Of a stretch of DNA of 64,000 nucleotides, positions 12,247 to 25,600 are shown in pieces (the stretch's first letter is position 1; each line of letters begins with the position of its first letter). Origin of the DNA: Laguncularia racemosa (Eukaryota > Streptophyta > Magnoliopsida > Myrtales > Combretaceae); the NCBI GenBank assembly GCA_037954665.1, contig JBBMOL010000099.1:124001-188000 (forward strand), written 5' to 3'. The translations under genes and the position numbers were made by a program. Under the pieces are notes generated by a model. The model had not been told where the DNA came from, searched no databases, and saw only the letters and a program-made list of their open reading frames with translations.

Positions 12247-14854
12247 TTAATTAATCATGTATATGATAATCCAACATTTACCATTATTGTGTTGATGTTG
12301 ACACGTTTGTCTATTATGACCTTTTCTTTGGCAAAGTTCACATGTGATTTTATTTGAACGCTCCCTAATGTTCATTTCCATATAATATATCTTTTTCACC
12401 TCAATTTTTCCTTTTTCCGTACAAGCTTTCCTCTTGAATAAAGTAATGGGAAGTATACTGACTCCCAATTGAGCTTGTTGCCAATGGGTAGGAAGTGGGT
12501 TCTATATGTGAGCTCTTGGTACATCCATTTGTACTAATCCGGTATAGTTGTCGACATATCGAGCCTGATGGAAGTCGCTACTATATAGGCATGTGAGTAT
12601 GGGATTTAGTATATTTGCCATTTTTTGGCAAGTACATATGTTGCGAGAAAAGTCAATAGTGTGCATTCGACCCCCTCTTCTCAACCTCGCTTGCTACACA
12701 ATGATTGCCAGAGAGCACTTCAAAAATTCTCTCATGTGGTTGCTAGCTCATGAACTCTATCTGTCTGTCTTTTCGGTAGCATATTTTGTGAACATTCTAT
12801 CTTTCGCCATATTCTTAAGCACCTTTGAATGCTTGTTGACGAAGCAGTCATGCAATTGTAAAAATTGTTCTTCACCAAAACAGCTACCGGTAACCTTTAA
12901 GCTCATTTCAAGATGGAATTGTAACTTTCCACAATATTAGAGGTCATATACCTAGACCAATAGCAACCGTCATGGGCCAACGTCTACATCTCCATCGATA
13001 TGCTGTCAAACCATGTCGAGGCATTAGACTTAATAGTCCTCACTTGGTCTATGGAGTAGTTTAGTTTCCGAACTTGTTCCTACATCCTCACATAGGTCAC
13101 CAACTTCATACATTGTATATTTTTGTGTGCCTTGTTGAAATTGCTTGCAATGTATCGTATACAAAACACCACACTATGAATGGAGGGCACCATCAATTGG
13201 CTCAGGCTTCAACTTCTGACTTGATACCAAGGTATCTATTCGATATGAGGTAAATGGTGTCATGACCTTCACAATCGTTAACCACGCGTTCCTTTAATAT
13301 TCTCAAAAACCAATCTCATGTTTCAACTAACTTGTCATCTATGAGAGCGAATGCCAACGGAAGTATATGGTTGTTGCTATCAATGCTATAAGCAATAAAC
13401 AACTTGTGCATATACTTTTTATGTAGAAAAGTTTCATTAATGGTAACAACAAATCTAAGCAATCTCTATGCTGTAATGCATAGCTTGAATGTCTAGAAAA
13501 ACCCGCTTAAGAGTGGACACCCCGAGAGTATGCCATCTTCTCTACCTTCAATTAAACTCGTATTCCAAGATTGGTATTTTTTACTGCATCTTCCAATTCC
13601 TATACACATACTTAATAGTTTGTTTCTTACCCTCCTAAACCTGTCTCCTAGCTATCTTGTAACCAAATTCCTATTTTACAATAGAAGCGAACTTCGCAAC
13701 CTTTGTATTAAGATTGTCTCTAACAAGATTTACAAACCAACTTGCAAGAAGATTGCAATCCAACTATAGGTGATCATGACTTATCATCGGGTTGATGCAT
13801 GTGTATGGACCCTCAAATTTAGTAACTACGAACAACTCCTTTAACTTCTTCTTTCGGGCTTAAAGCCTCCACTTATAACTGTCTTCTTTTTTCAAAAAAT
13901 AAATAGACCAAAGCGACGCATTAGATTATATAACAATAAAGTTACAATGGCTCTTCACATGGTAAGCCTTAACCGCTTGAATAACATTTTCCTTTGTCTT
14001 GAATCTCATGTCTTTATTGAACTTGTCACTACTGCTTGAATCACTGCACATTCATTTTACTCTTGCTCAAAATAGATATAATTGTCATCACCACTAACAT
14101 TGTAGAAGGGAATGGGATCTTTAACTGCCATATAAGGTGGTTTAACCTGTCATGGCTAATATATTGCTTGTGTAGAGTGCCCTTATGTGATTAGAAGATC
14201 CTCTTCAACTATATCATCTCCTTTATTTTCACTTTTCTCATAATCAAAAGTTTTCCTCTCAACATCCATTCACACATTGGTCTCCGTTGCAGTTTTCGCT
14301 CCTAAACACACTATGTAGAGATCATGTGTGTCTAGTCATTACAACACCACAGTAACTATTCTGTCTACTTCATCTTCATCATTTAACGATTTTTCTTTCA
14401 TAAGGATTGAAACATATGCTTCAAATATCAACGGCTCAAGAGGCATTTCTTCCATGTTGGTTGAGGAATATGGGTGCCTACTTTCTTGTAATGTATGTTG
14501 TTCGAATGGACCACCTAAATTTTTAGAAATTCTAACATACAACTGTTGTATGCCATGTTTTGCAAAGGATTCAACCATTTCAATTAAATTTTTAATATCA
14601 TCATCATCTCTAATTGCTATTAAGGCATAAGATGCATTACCCCCATAGAAAATAGGATGCCTATGAATTATCTTAACCTTTACTTAAGTTGGATCGACTC
14701 CAATATTCTAACATATTCTATATAAGAATTCGGTGTAATTCACATTCTTCTTCATTTTCAACTTCTTAACTAGATTCCTATCATATTTCAACCCCCAGTT
14801 ACTACTAACAATATTTCCAAATGCATAGACCAATAATTTGACATATTCACCCAT
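12247..14854 (-). pseudogene. MULE (MuDR/MURA-type) transposase pseudogene
   Basis: The recognisable order on the minus strand is as follows. An N-terminal start MGEYVKLLVYAFG (ATG at 14854) leads into the block 14339-14578. Next is a GPYTCINPMISHDHL-like segment (about 13780), a catalytic-domain segment RFVVTINETFLHKKYMHKLF with LPLAFALIDDK (about 13340-13450), and MTSNIVESYNSILK (about 12920). A degraded SWIM-type segment DFSRNICTCQ (about 12650) and a CCHC knuckle CELCQRKGHNRQTC (12302-12343) complete it. This matches the usual MULE order. Many stops and frameshifts interrupt it. The first acidic position of the catalytic triad appears as Asn (TINETF where the family has an Asp-Gly-Thr type motif). 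No transposase activity is expected. Confidence 0.8.
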
Positions 14855-15803
14855 TGTTATCATGTCCACAATATAGATAAATTATTAGCTAATCGACAAA
14901 AATAGATAATTTTGGTTTTTTAAACTTGATAATGCACAACAACGATCTTTTTCTTATGATGTAACCAAAAAAAAAAATATGTTTTAATTTTAAATTTTAT
15001 TTCAAATTTTCATAAGAAAAATTAGAAATTTTACATAAGAACATAATAAAGATTATTTTATAAAAAAATTAATTTTTTTAAGGAATTATTCAATTACAAA
15101 TATTTTTTAATAACAATATAGATAATAAACAAAATTTTGACATTTAAAATTAATATGAAATTTTTCATTAGCATAATGTTGATCTTGTTCCCATACTAAC
15201 GGAAAAATTAACTATTGTACATTACATATTATAAGATCTACATAAATTATGTCTAATACACTATAAACTAATAACAAGCACTAATATTTTTTTTTAAATA
15301 ACACTACAAATAATCACGATAAAAGTTTCGTTAAATTGTGAAAACTAACACAATAACAAAAAACCTTCAATTTTTTTTTTGGTCAAAATACAAATCAAAA
15401 TATAAATTAATCAAGTTTTTTTCGTTAAGGAAATGGTAGATTTTAACGAACTTGTTCAAATCCCACCATTTCCTAGCTTTAGAAGAACTTCTTGCAAAAG
15501 AGGGAAAAACAAAGTAAGAGACAAAGTTTGCAGAAACAAAAAAAAAAAAAATGAATATCTTTTGTGTTCTATGTTTGTATTATTAAATTGAAATATTGTA
15601 ACATCTGTGACTTTATAAAAGTAGGTTGGCAGGATGCTTTTATAGGTTTGCATGCATGTTTTTATTTTTCAGGTTTGTGAATTGTAGATTTACAGTACAC
15701 ATGTAGACAATTATTGAATGGTTGATCTTTAATGAAAATTTTGATGGTGGGATTAATTGTACGAGACAATGTGATGTGTACTAAAGGCACAAATACAACT
15801 CAC

Positions 15804-15893
15804 GCCTTTATTTTGGCCAATTTTAGCTTAATGAAGACACATTTCAGGTTTGCGATTTTGCGACCTATTTTAGGAATAATTTCTCCAAGTACC
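15804..15893 (-). repeat. Right terminal inverted repeat of MULE
   Basis: Inverse partner of 11731-11822; it ends CTCCAAGTACC. Between it and the transposase N-terminus lie about 950 bp of AT-rich non-coding sequence (14855-15803). Confidence 0.65.
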
Positions 15894-16599
15894 ATGTTAT
15901 TATTAATGTAGGATGGTGAAGGTGTATTTAGTGTATGTGTCTTCACTATTTTTAAGAAATTAAACTGAATGTGCATATGCTAAATGTGTATAGTTCAATT
16001 AATATGGCTTAAAATTTAGTATATTTATTTACACTAAAAGCGTATTTAGTATATGCATTTTTGGGGAAATTTTATGGTCTAGTAAATTAAAAGTGATTGA
16101 ATGGTAATTACTTTTTACTATGAATGGTGATTGGGGCCACTTTACTATTGTTTACTATTCAAAAGAAAATTGTTGAGAGTCTTTAGAAGTTGTTAACAGT
16201 TTTTGTATATGACTGTCAATAGTTTTCAAAGACTATTAATAGTCACTTTTTACTGTTAATGAGCCTTATTTTATTGTAATCAAAGTGATTTTACCATAAT
16301 TAAAAGGAGTGATTATACTGTCTAATCATTTTTTAGTGACTGAGTTGTAAAATTCCCAGCATCTTCACTATATAGTTTATGATCTTTGAATATTATTACA
16401 CCCCTATTATTGACTCCACGCACTAGTATATATTTAATTTGAGTTCCACCATTAAAAACGTTCAATGTTAAACTTTTCTGAAAATGCTGGGGTTTCATTT
16501 CGTACACATGACATTATTTTCTTAAAGATTCAAGGAAGGGGTTTGGACTTTGATTATTGAAGTTTGGAAGAAAGTTGTAGAGGCTTTGGATTTGGATCC

Positions 16600-16812
16600 A
16601 TGATTGTTAAAATTGCAACTCAACTTATATGATTCTACAATTTTATGAATTTTTTTTAATTAAAATGAATATAAAATTATACAATTGTAAAATATTGGTA
16701 AAATGTGAATTTAAGCTTATAATGCTATAACTTTATGGTTCTATATGATTCTAATGATACTATTGATTCTTTATGCTTTAATCATCGATAGAATCATGAG
16801 TTTAACAATTTT
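16600..16812 (+). mobile_element. MITE family A, copy 1
   Basis: Starts ATGATTGTTAAAATTGC and ends GAGTTTAACAATT, so the ends are inverted (NTTGTTAAA). The AT-rich interior is rich in TAGAATCAT/ATGATTCTA motifs. It is related to copies at 30913-31134 and 37831-38062. Confidence 0.5.
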
Positions 16813-17468
16813 GTTTAGATGAATATCTTGTAAAGATAGCCCAAGAGCCAAGTTCTTGATTTTTTTTTTAAAAAATTATACATATTATTATTTTGGCTAT
16901 AGTTTAATATAAATATCCATTTGGTTTGTCTTTTTTATTTATTTATTTAGTGCCTATTTGATCTCCGTTCAAATATATGTGTTTAATAAGAATAAGATAT
17001 AAAAAAGATAAAAATAACAATATATATATACCCCTCTTAAAAAATTAAATACTTAATATATTATTAGAAATTTGAACTTATTTATTTATTACTTTATTTA
17101 TTTTTATAAAAATATCAATTAATATTTTCTTTTTCAATGCATAAAAAATATTTTTTTTAAATCCTTTTCTTTTAAAAGTACTTAAACTTTTATTTCCCAA
17201 TACTTATTTTTTAATCATCGTTTTTATTATAATTACTAAGATAAGATTTATATAAGATAGTTTTATAAAAGTCAAATTTCATATCAAATTTAGATTAGAT
17301 AAAAATAAAATATAGAGAAAAAAATAACACAAAAAGTATAGCTACATTTTTTTGTGATCTGACTTGTCCAATCATCTTCAAATAATGGCATCAGGAAACA
17401 CACAAAAAGTATAGTTACATTTTTTTGTGGTAGAACGTTCACAATGAAAGTGTTTGAATTCTAATATA

Positions 17469-17471
<3 letters not shown>

Positions 17472-17503
<32 letters not shown>

Positions 17504-17552
17504 TATAAAATTTAAAAGATTTTTCTTGCAATGCCTAGCATAAATATTAATT

Positions 17553-17586
<34 letters not shown>

Positions 17587-17640
17587 TGCAAACTTTAAAA
17601 GATTTTCCTTGCAATGCCTAGCATAAATATTAATTCTTTA
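17472..17640. repeat. Two-unit tandem duplication with TA microsatellite tracts
   Basis: Two units of about 85 bp (17472-17556, 17557-17640). Each starts with a long (TA)n tract and continues ATGGT(A/G), AAAAGATTTT(T/C)CTTGCAATG and CCTAGCATAAATATTAATTC. Units differ at only a few positions outside the TA tract. Confidence 0.85.
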
Positions 17641-19647
17641 ACGGGATAGATTGGATATAAATCTTTTCTTCTCAGTAGTTAAAAAAAAGAAGAAGAAGAT
17701 AATAATAGAAATAGTGATTTACTATTGTTCTATTTCTTTTTTTTGGAGCTCATTTTATTTATTTAATTTTTTTCACACCTCAACATTTTAATGTGAGACA
17801 TATGACTAACTCTATTACGACATTAATTGTGAAATATTAAAAAAAAATAATAAATAAAATTCATTTTTATTTTAAATTTTATCTTGGACTAACCAGTTAT
17901 GAGATACATATTTGATATTATTTTTAAATTATGGTATGGTACAAGTAATGATTTTCTCAAGGATACGTGGTTTGCACAAATTAGATACTGTATGCAAAAG
18001 TCATGTAGGCTAAAGACTCAAGACACTCGTTCACTTCTTTTTTTTTTTTTTTTTAGATTTTTTGTTTTTCTATTTTTCTTTTGCTTTATTAATTTTTGTT
18101 TTGCTAATCATCCTTTTTTCCTCAGCTTCTTAATTATCATAAAAAAAAATCATTTATGAAAGTTGATATAGCAATAGAAAAAGAATGAAGTTTAGGCATT
18201 AAAATGAAAGGAAAAATAGATGAAAGTTTGGGCGCTCCTATTATCATTATCCTTTTTTTTTTTTATCAATGACATAATTTAGTTAATTATTTTTCTTTTT
18301 TCGAAACATAAAGGCATCAAAATGAAAAAAGAAGTTAAAAATTCTAGACACTAAAATGGAGAAAGAAAAGCAAATGTTGAGGCACTTCCTTGTCGTTATC
18401 CATTGCAATTTGCGTCGAGTAATAAGAGTTACACATTTGTTGTGTTTTTCTTCAAAACTTGTTTTAGGATAAATTGCCAAATACCATCTCTTTATGTTTT
18501 CTCTATACACTAAACTTTTTATATCTCTCCATTGAGTGTTTATACCTTAAATTTTTTTTAAAAAAAGAAAAATTTAATCTCTCACATGACCATTTTAACC
18601 TTTAACATATATTAAAAAGATACTTCTAGTATTTTTTAATCATTTTATCCGAAGCAAAATAATAAATAGGATCTAAAGCTCACCTTTTAAAGATTAGGGG
18701 ATTAAGTACTTATTTTCAAAAATAAAAGACCTACATGTGCATGTTGCAACATAAAAGGGTTATTCACAATTTATCACTTTTTTTTTTCTTTCTAAACTTG
18801 TTTTAGGATAAATTCCAAATACATTCCATTATATTTTCTTTATGTACTTAACTCCTTATCTCTAAAATGAGTCTTTAAATCCTAAATCATTAAAGAGTTG
18901 TTATTAGTCCCTTACATAATAGAGTACAAAGCACTATGTTATATCATACCTTATAAGTAGAGATTGGATGTATGACCTTCCCTATTAAGGTTCAAGAAGT
19001 ATCATGTTATACCTATGGCTCTTTAGGAAGTATTTTGATTTTATATGTAAAATCTACATATTTAGAGTACTATATGAAATCTGTAATTTTATTATTATTA
19101 TTATTATTCACATTTGAAATATTATATTCATTCATTTCCAAAAATTGTAAGATTTCACTTCAAATTTAAATTATAATAAATGTAAATATAATGAATTTCA
19201 TTAAGAAACACAAAATAACAACATAAACCAAGCACAGGACTCAAAATAAAGATGTGATCGATTTAATAATGTGACTTGAGTGTAAATATATATATATATA
19301 TGTGTGTGTGTGTAACGATATATTGTTGCTTTATCTTAAACCTATAAAGGGCAGTTAAACAAACAAAGAGTCTATGCTGCAGCACCAGCACATCTCTATT
19401 GACAACTTAACCACAAATGACCCTCAAGAGTAAAAATATATTCGTTTTACGATTAATATTGCAAGATCATCAACGAAAATACAGCATGTGCAACAAAACC
19501 AATTAATACACCTCGTGTTCTATTTACTCTAGTTACATTATATAGTATTAATGCGTGATAATTCTGGGACTATATGATTGAATTGCCATATAGATGGTGG
19601 TAAATGTGGTAGAGCCAAAGAGAGTTGATGCATAGGCACTGGAAGTA

Positions 19648-22600
19648 CTACTTTTGGGTTTTCCAGTACTTGAGAGCTTCAAAACGAGCTGAAAGTTCAT
19701 CATAGTCCGGCAATTTGGGATGGACAGGAGGATAGGAATCCCGTCTATTATAAGATGATGGCTCTTGTGTTGGATGCTGATTAGGCCGTGACTCAATCTC
19801 TTCATCATGGTCTGATTCATCAAACTTTATGTCCGAGTTTCTGGAGGAGGCATTATTGCTGTGTCTCCTACTCGCTGGTCCACCATTCTTGAGACCGGAC
19901 AATAAATCTTCACTGTCAATATAATGAGACCTCTCCCCACTTTGTGGATGATCATACATCGGTTCTGTATAAGTAGAAGGATCATTGTAGCTATGCCTTC
20001 TGTGAACTCTCTCATCATTTGATGCATGTCCATGGGAATTACCAGAGGGCTTGTTTGCCATGAAAAAACCTGAAGGCTGATGATGAACTTGGGTACCCTG
20101 ATTCATGCCCATGTTAGAAAGATAAGCAGCAGCTTGTGCTGCAGCAACTGCTTGTTTAGCACTTTCAGCAGCTGCTTCAGCAGCTGATGCTGTGTCCCCA
20201 AAATATGTACTCTTCTCCTTCTCCCTTGGGTTGCTTGCAACTGAAGACTGGAAACCTGCAGGATTCACTGGTATGCTGCTGGCAGCACTAACAAACTTAT
20301 CTGGTCCATGCTGATCAAATGCAAATATTTGGTTTTCAAATTTATGATTTTGCTTGCAAGTGAAAACATGTGAACTTTGTGCTGGTGCTGAAGAAAGAGT
20401 GCCTGTGACTGAGTGCAGGCATGCAATTTTTCTTCTATGTGAATGTGTGTGTGGGTGGGTGAGAGGGAATAAAGAGAGTGACTCACTATTTTCTCCACCA
20501 GAGGCTTGAGAAGCTCCATTTCTGACTCTGCTGTATCCCAATCAATTTGATACTCCTTTGCTATTTCCTTCATCACTTTCAATTTTGTTTCACCACTTGG
20601 TGTTCTTACAGAAAGTTTTTCAATGAGCTAAGACAAAAAAAATTATTCTTAGAAGATCTTATTGAGAAAGCTGAACTCATAATGAATACTTTCATTAACT
20701 GCATTTCAACATAGGAAGAGCATAATACCATCCGATTCACACCACAACTGGGCCGTAAATCAACAGCAGCAGCTACAAAATCCTTCCCATATTTCTTTGC
20801 GAAGATATCTTTAATTGCACTCAACTCTGGAATCTCTGAGCACCTAGGAGCTGCAAATATCACACTTGCAATCCCTTCCTTTAGATCTGCAGGGCATTGT
20901 CTGCAATGAATTGCATGAGTACTCGTTCATGATGTCCAACTTGCAATTTGGTTAATGATTTTTCATACCTTCGCTTTGCAATAATTTGAAGCCTGGCAAC
21001 AATCAACTCGCAGAAGAGCTCAATGAACTCATTTGCAGCCAAAACGTTCTGCTCCCTCATCACATGTTCAACCTAAGACAAGAAAAAAATGAATTAACAA
21101 GGTTAAATATACTAATGGTCATCCAGAGGCTGGTCGTTATGCACCGTGATAGTGCATTTTCAGTAAATATCACAAGTCAGATTATAGCTTCAGTGATACC
21201 GAGTCATTTTCCACACTAAGTTTGCATTTCCAGTAAGGTGTTTAAAGAAGGCCCAGAGAAAGGTCACTAGTACAGAATTACAGCCATCATATACCACTTT
21301 TCCTTTAGCTTTCATTGGGCATGCAAATTGTGCCTCCTACTAATTGAAAAGCTGCTATAAGGCATTGTATTTTCAATAGTGGCAACTTATTTTCACGGAA
21401 GATTAAGCAAAATTACATTGATGTAGGGACTAGCTAAAGAAGAATGGGGACAAGCTAGAGAAGCATTATGTGACATGACACAGGTAATATGTGGATTTAC
21501 ATGATCTGTCACTTATTATGTAAGGATTTGCTAGTCCATTACTTATGAGGGTCATGAGAGGGCAACATATAAAGTAGATTACAATTTCATTCAACAAACT
21601 GAGCACACTAACTTTGACAAGGATAGAATACAAGAATAGAGATGACTATGACTCCAAAAACTCCATAGACAGAGTGGAATCCAGAGCATCTACCAGCAAG
21701 AGAGGAGAAATACTAAGTATGAAAACAAGGTAGAGTAAAACTTTTTGTGCAAAATAACATGGACAAGTTTTCAAGTTTGCAGACCAGGTGAGCGAGTGGG
21801 AAAAAAAGAGAGCTGACAATAGCCAATAGCAAATTGAAAAGATGAGCAATCAGAGCTAAACTGACTTCTGTGGTGTGAGTTGGAAATAAAGGAAAAGACA
21901 GTAAGATTCAACAAATTAGTTTGAAGAGGAACTGCCATATGAGTTGACAGCACAAAGAGAGCTTCAAAAGTGAAAGAAAAAAGTTAGACATGCTAATATA
22001 GATCTGCGGCAGTTGTGGCAAGGTGCACCACACCATGAAATGAGGAGTAGAACATCAAGGCATTGAGACCTCTATTATTTAAAGGACAATGCTTCCAATT
22101 TGTCATCAACCCAACATATTTAAGATAAGAATATGAAAGTGGGCCGCCACTTTACTTCCGTTCCTGAGGACAGGGGGCATCTTCACTCTGCCTAATTGTC
22201 CAATTTGTCTAGCCCAAAGTCACCAAGAAGACAGTGACAAAAGGCTCAATTTGGGTTACAGCATTTCTACATTTCTGTAGCCCAAAGTCACCAAGAAGAT
22301 ATTAAAATCAATATCAGATTCTTAGTTGGTTGTTATTTAGTCCTTATCTATTTAGTTGGTTTGTTTGTTTTTAGAATCTTTAGTAGTTTACAAAGGAGAT
22401 AATGATGAATTAGATTTGTTGCTTAAAAAGTGAAAAACAAATAATCTTTGATTTGGTTTGTTTAAGCCTATAAATAGGCTATTCTTTTGATCAAATAAAA
22501 TGGGGGAGTTTTTGTGATCTTCTGCTGCATCTTTTGCTATATCTTTCAACAATCTGGTATCAGAGTAGGTTTAGCCTTCTTTGCAAGTTCATAATTGTGT

Positions 22601-25600
22601 TTGTGTCGGATTTGTCCTGTCGATACCATGATGGATCTATAAGCTATCAGTGGAATGAAGAGGCTCAACGACAATAACTACAACGCTTGGTCAACCTGCA
22701 TGATGTCGTATATGCAAGGGCAAGATCTATGGGAGGTTGTCAATGGCAGCGAAGTGACACCACCAGAAGCCGAAGATGCAAATGGCATGCTGCGAAAGTG
22801 GAAGATCAAAGCAAGCAAGGCAATGTGCTAGAACACATTCAAAATGCCAAAACCCCAAAGCAAGTGTGGGATACGTTTGCTAACCTGTTCTTAAAGAAGA
22901 ACGACACAAGGCTTCAACTGTTAGAGAGTGAATTACTCTCGATAGCACAACGTGACATGACGGTCGCACAATATTTCCATAAAGTGAAGTTACTATGTTG
23001 AGAAATCTCAGAGTTAGATCCACAAGCCCCGATTGGAGAGACAAGGATGAAGCGAATTATCATCCATAGTCTGAGGCCTGAATATAGAGGTTTTGTTGCT
23101 GCTGTACAAGGATGGCAATCTTAGCCATCGCTTGTAGAATTCGAAAATTTGCTAGTTGGTCAAGAAGCCTTAGCCAAGCAAATGGGAGGAGTTTCACTAA
23201 AGAGTCAAGAGGAAGCACTCTATGCCAACAAAGGCAGATGGAACTCGAAGCAGCATGGGTTTGGTGAATATAAAAGGAATGATGATGAGACAAGAGGTCA
23301 TCAAAGTGAAGGAAGTACTCGTGGAAGGGAAGGCTCAAGGAGTCGATTTCATGGCAAAAAGTTTGAAGGACAGTGCTTCAATTGTAAGAAGAAGGGACAT
23401 ATGGCAAGAGACTGCAGGTTGAGGAAAAGGTATGTGGAAAGTAATGTTGTGACTTCTAACGTCGAGGAGGAGTGGGATGCTGAAGCACTCTTTGCTGCAA
23501 AAGAAGAGGACTCTGCCCTTACAGTAACAACATCCAATCAAATCAATTACGAAAACGATTGGATTATTAACTCAGGTTGCTCCAATCACATGACAGGTGA
23601 TGTTGGAAAGCAGGAGGATTTATCAGATTATAAGGAAAGTTGTGTTGTGGTGACAACGAACAACTCAAAGCTACCAATAGCTCATATTGGGAGTACAACT
23701 GTCGCTCCTCAGACCAGTGACAATGGGGTGTCACTTCAAAATGTTTATCATGTCCCAGGTATGAAGAAAAATCTCCTCTCGGTAGCACAATTAATGACTT
23801 CTGGTCACTTTGTCCTGTTTGGATCGCGAGATGTGAAGGTATATCGTGATCTTGAGATCTTAGAAGAGCTAATGATGAAAGGACGAAGGTTAGAGTCGAT
23901 CTATGTGCTGTCAGCAGAGATTGCCTATGTAGACAAGGCAAAAAGGAATGAGATTGCTGATCTATGGCATATGCAACTAGGCCATGTTAGCTACTCCAAG
24001 TTAGAAGTGATGATAAAGAAGCAAATGCTGAAGGGACTTCCGCAAATTGAGGTTAGAACAGACACTGTGTGTGCAGGTTGTCAGTATGGAAAAGCACACC
24101 AATTGCCATTCGAAGACTCCAAATTTAAAGCAAAGGAACCTTTAGAGTTAGTACACTCTGATGTGTTTGGGTCAGTTAAGCAAGCTTCGATTGGTGGAAT
24201 GAAGTACATGGTGACCTTCATTGATGACTTCTCAAGGTATGTGTTGTGTTTATGAAAGAAAAATCCGAGACTATTTCAAAGTTTAGGGAGTTCAAGAAGG
24301 AAGCAGAAGCGGAGGTTGATGGAAAGGTTAGTTGTCTACGCACAAACAACGGAGGAGAATTCACTTCAGATGAGTTCTCAAATTTTCTTCAGGAGTGTAA
24401 AATACGTCATCAATTCACATGTCCTAACACACCACAGCAAAATGGCACAGCAGAAAGGAAGAACTGGCAACTGGCTGAAATATGTTGAGGCTTGCTTCAC
24501 GCAAAATATGTTCCTGGACGTTTTTTGTGCATAAGCAATGAGGACAGCTGCATATGTGATAAATAGGCTTTCCTCAACAAAGGTTAGGTTTCCATTCACC
24601 CTTTGAAAGGTTATGGAGTACAAAGCCTGCTGTAAGTTATTTCAAAGTTTTTGGTTGTGTATGCTATGTGTTTGTACCTGATCATTTACGTAGCAAGATG
24701 GATAAGAAGGCTGTTAGGTGTATTTTTGTAGGATATGACAATTATAGGAAAGAATGGCGGTGCTGTAATCCAATAAATGGGAAGTGCTATACATCCCGAA
24801 ATGTAGTGTTTGATGAAGCTTCATCATGGTGGTCTGTGGATAAGGAAGTATTATCAGATTCAAATGTTTTTAAGGAGGCATTGGAACATCGTCAAATCCA
24901 CCTAAGTTTGGATGAAGCTGAAGGCATTAATGATGAAGGTAATGCGCCAAGGAAAACAGTGCTCATAATCCTTGGCAAACTGGTATGTATCAACATCCAA
25001 GCGAAGAAGGTGAGCCTAGTGCAGTGTCAACACCAATTCCGCTCAAAAGGTCAACAAGAACCAAAAAGCCAAATCTTAAGTATGCAAATGCCGCCATTGT
25101 AGGAGAAATAGAAGAGAAAGAACCTGAGACATATGAGAAAGCATCTCAAGATCCCATGTGGATTAAAGCAATGGAGGAGGAAATCACAGCTTTAGAGTGG
25201 AATCAAACTTGGGAGATTGTACCAAAGCCAAAAGATGTCAAACCTATCTCTTGCCAATGGGTATACAAAGTAAAGCATTGCACAGATGGATCAGTTGAGA
25301 GGCACAAGGCTCGTCTAGTAGCTCGGGGGTTTTCTCAACGGTATGGACTAGACTATGGTGAAACGTTTAGTCCAGTAGCAAAGCTCACAACCGTTCGAGT
25401 TCTTCTAGCACTTGTAGCCAACAAGGATTGGAATCTTTGGTAGATGGATGTGAAGAATGCATTCTTACATAGAGAACTGGATCGGGAAATCTACATGTAT
25501 CAACCGGTGGGCTTCTAGAGTCAAGAACATCCAGAGTACGTATGTAAGCTTCGGAAGGCACTTTATGGACTAAAACAGGCACCAAGGGCATGGTATAGTA

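Larger units (their letters stand above)
11731..15893 (-). mobile_element. Degenerate Mutator-like element (MULE) with long terminal inverted repeats
   Basis: The left terminus (11731-11822) and the inverse of the right terminus (15804-15893) align over about 90 bp at roughly 70-75% by eye. Shared landmarks are GGTA, TTATT(T/C)CTAAAATAG, GT(G/T)T(T/C)TT, CTAAAATTGGC/CCAAAATTGGC and AAGGC. A broken MURA-type transposase on the minus strand fills 12247-14854. Long TIRs plus this transposase define MULEs. A 9-bp target duplication could not be recognised, so the exact ends are approximate. Confidence 0.75.
15894..19647. other. AT-rich intergenic spacer without a recognised gene
   Basis: It holds a MITE-family copy (16600-16812), a tandem duplication with TA tracts (17472-17640), and a diverged direct repeat around 18445-18560 and 18785-18900 sharing AACTTGTTTTAGGATAAATT. 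There is also a TTA tract near 19091 and a TA/TG tract near 19288-19312. Open frames here are low-complexity. The IST1-like gene's 3' UTR should lie in the last few hundred bases. Confidence 0.6.

Noticed and set aside
12593..12940. 115-residue plus-strand open frame
   Set aside because: It is the antisense of the MULE transposase relic, whose minus-strand motifs (VESYNSILK, CCHC) are clear.
17899..18159. 86-residue plus-strand open frame ending in Phe/Leu runs
   Set aside because: The hydrophobic part is produced by T homopolymers; it is not a credible membrane protein.
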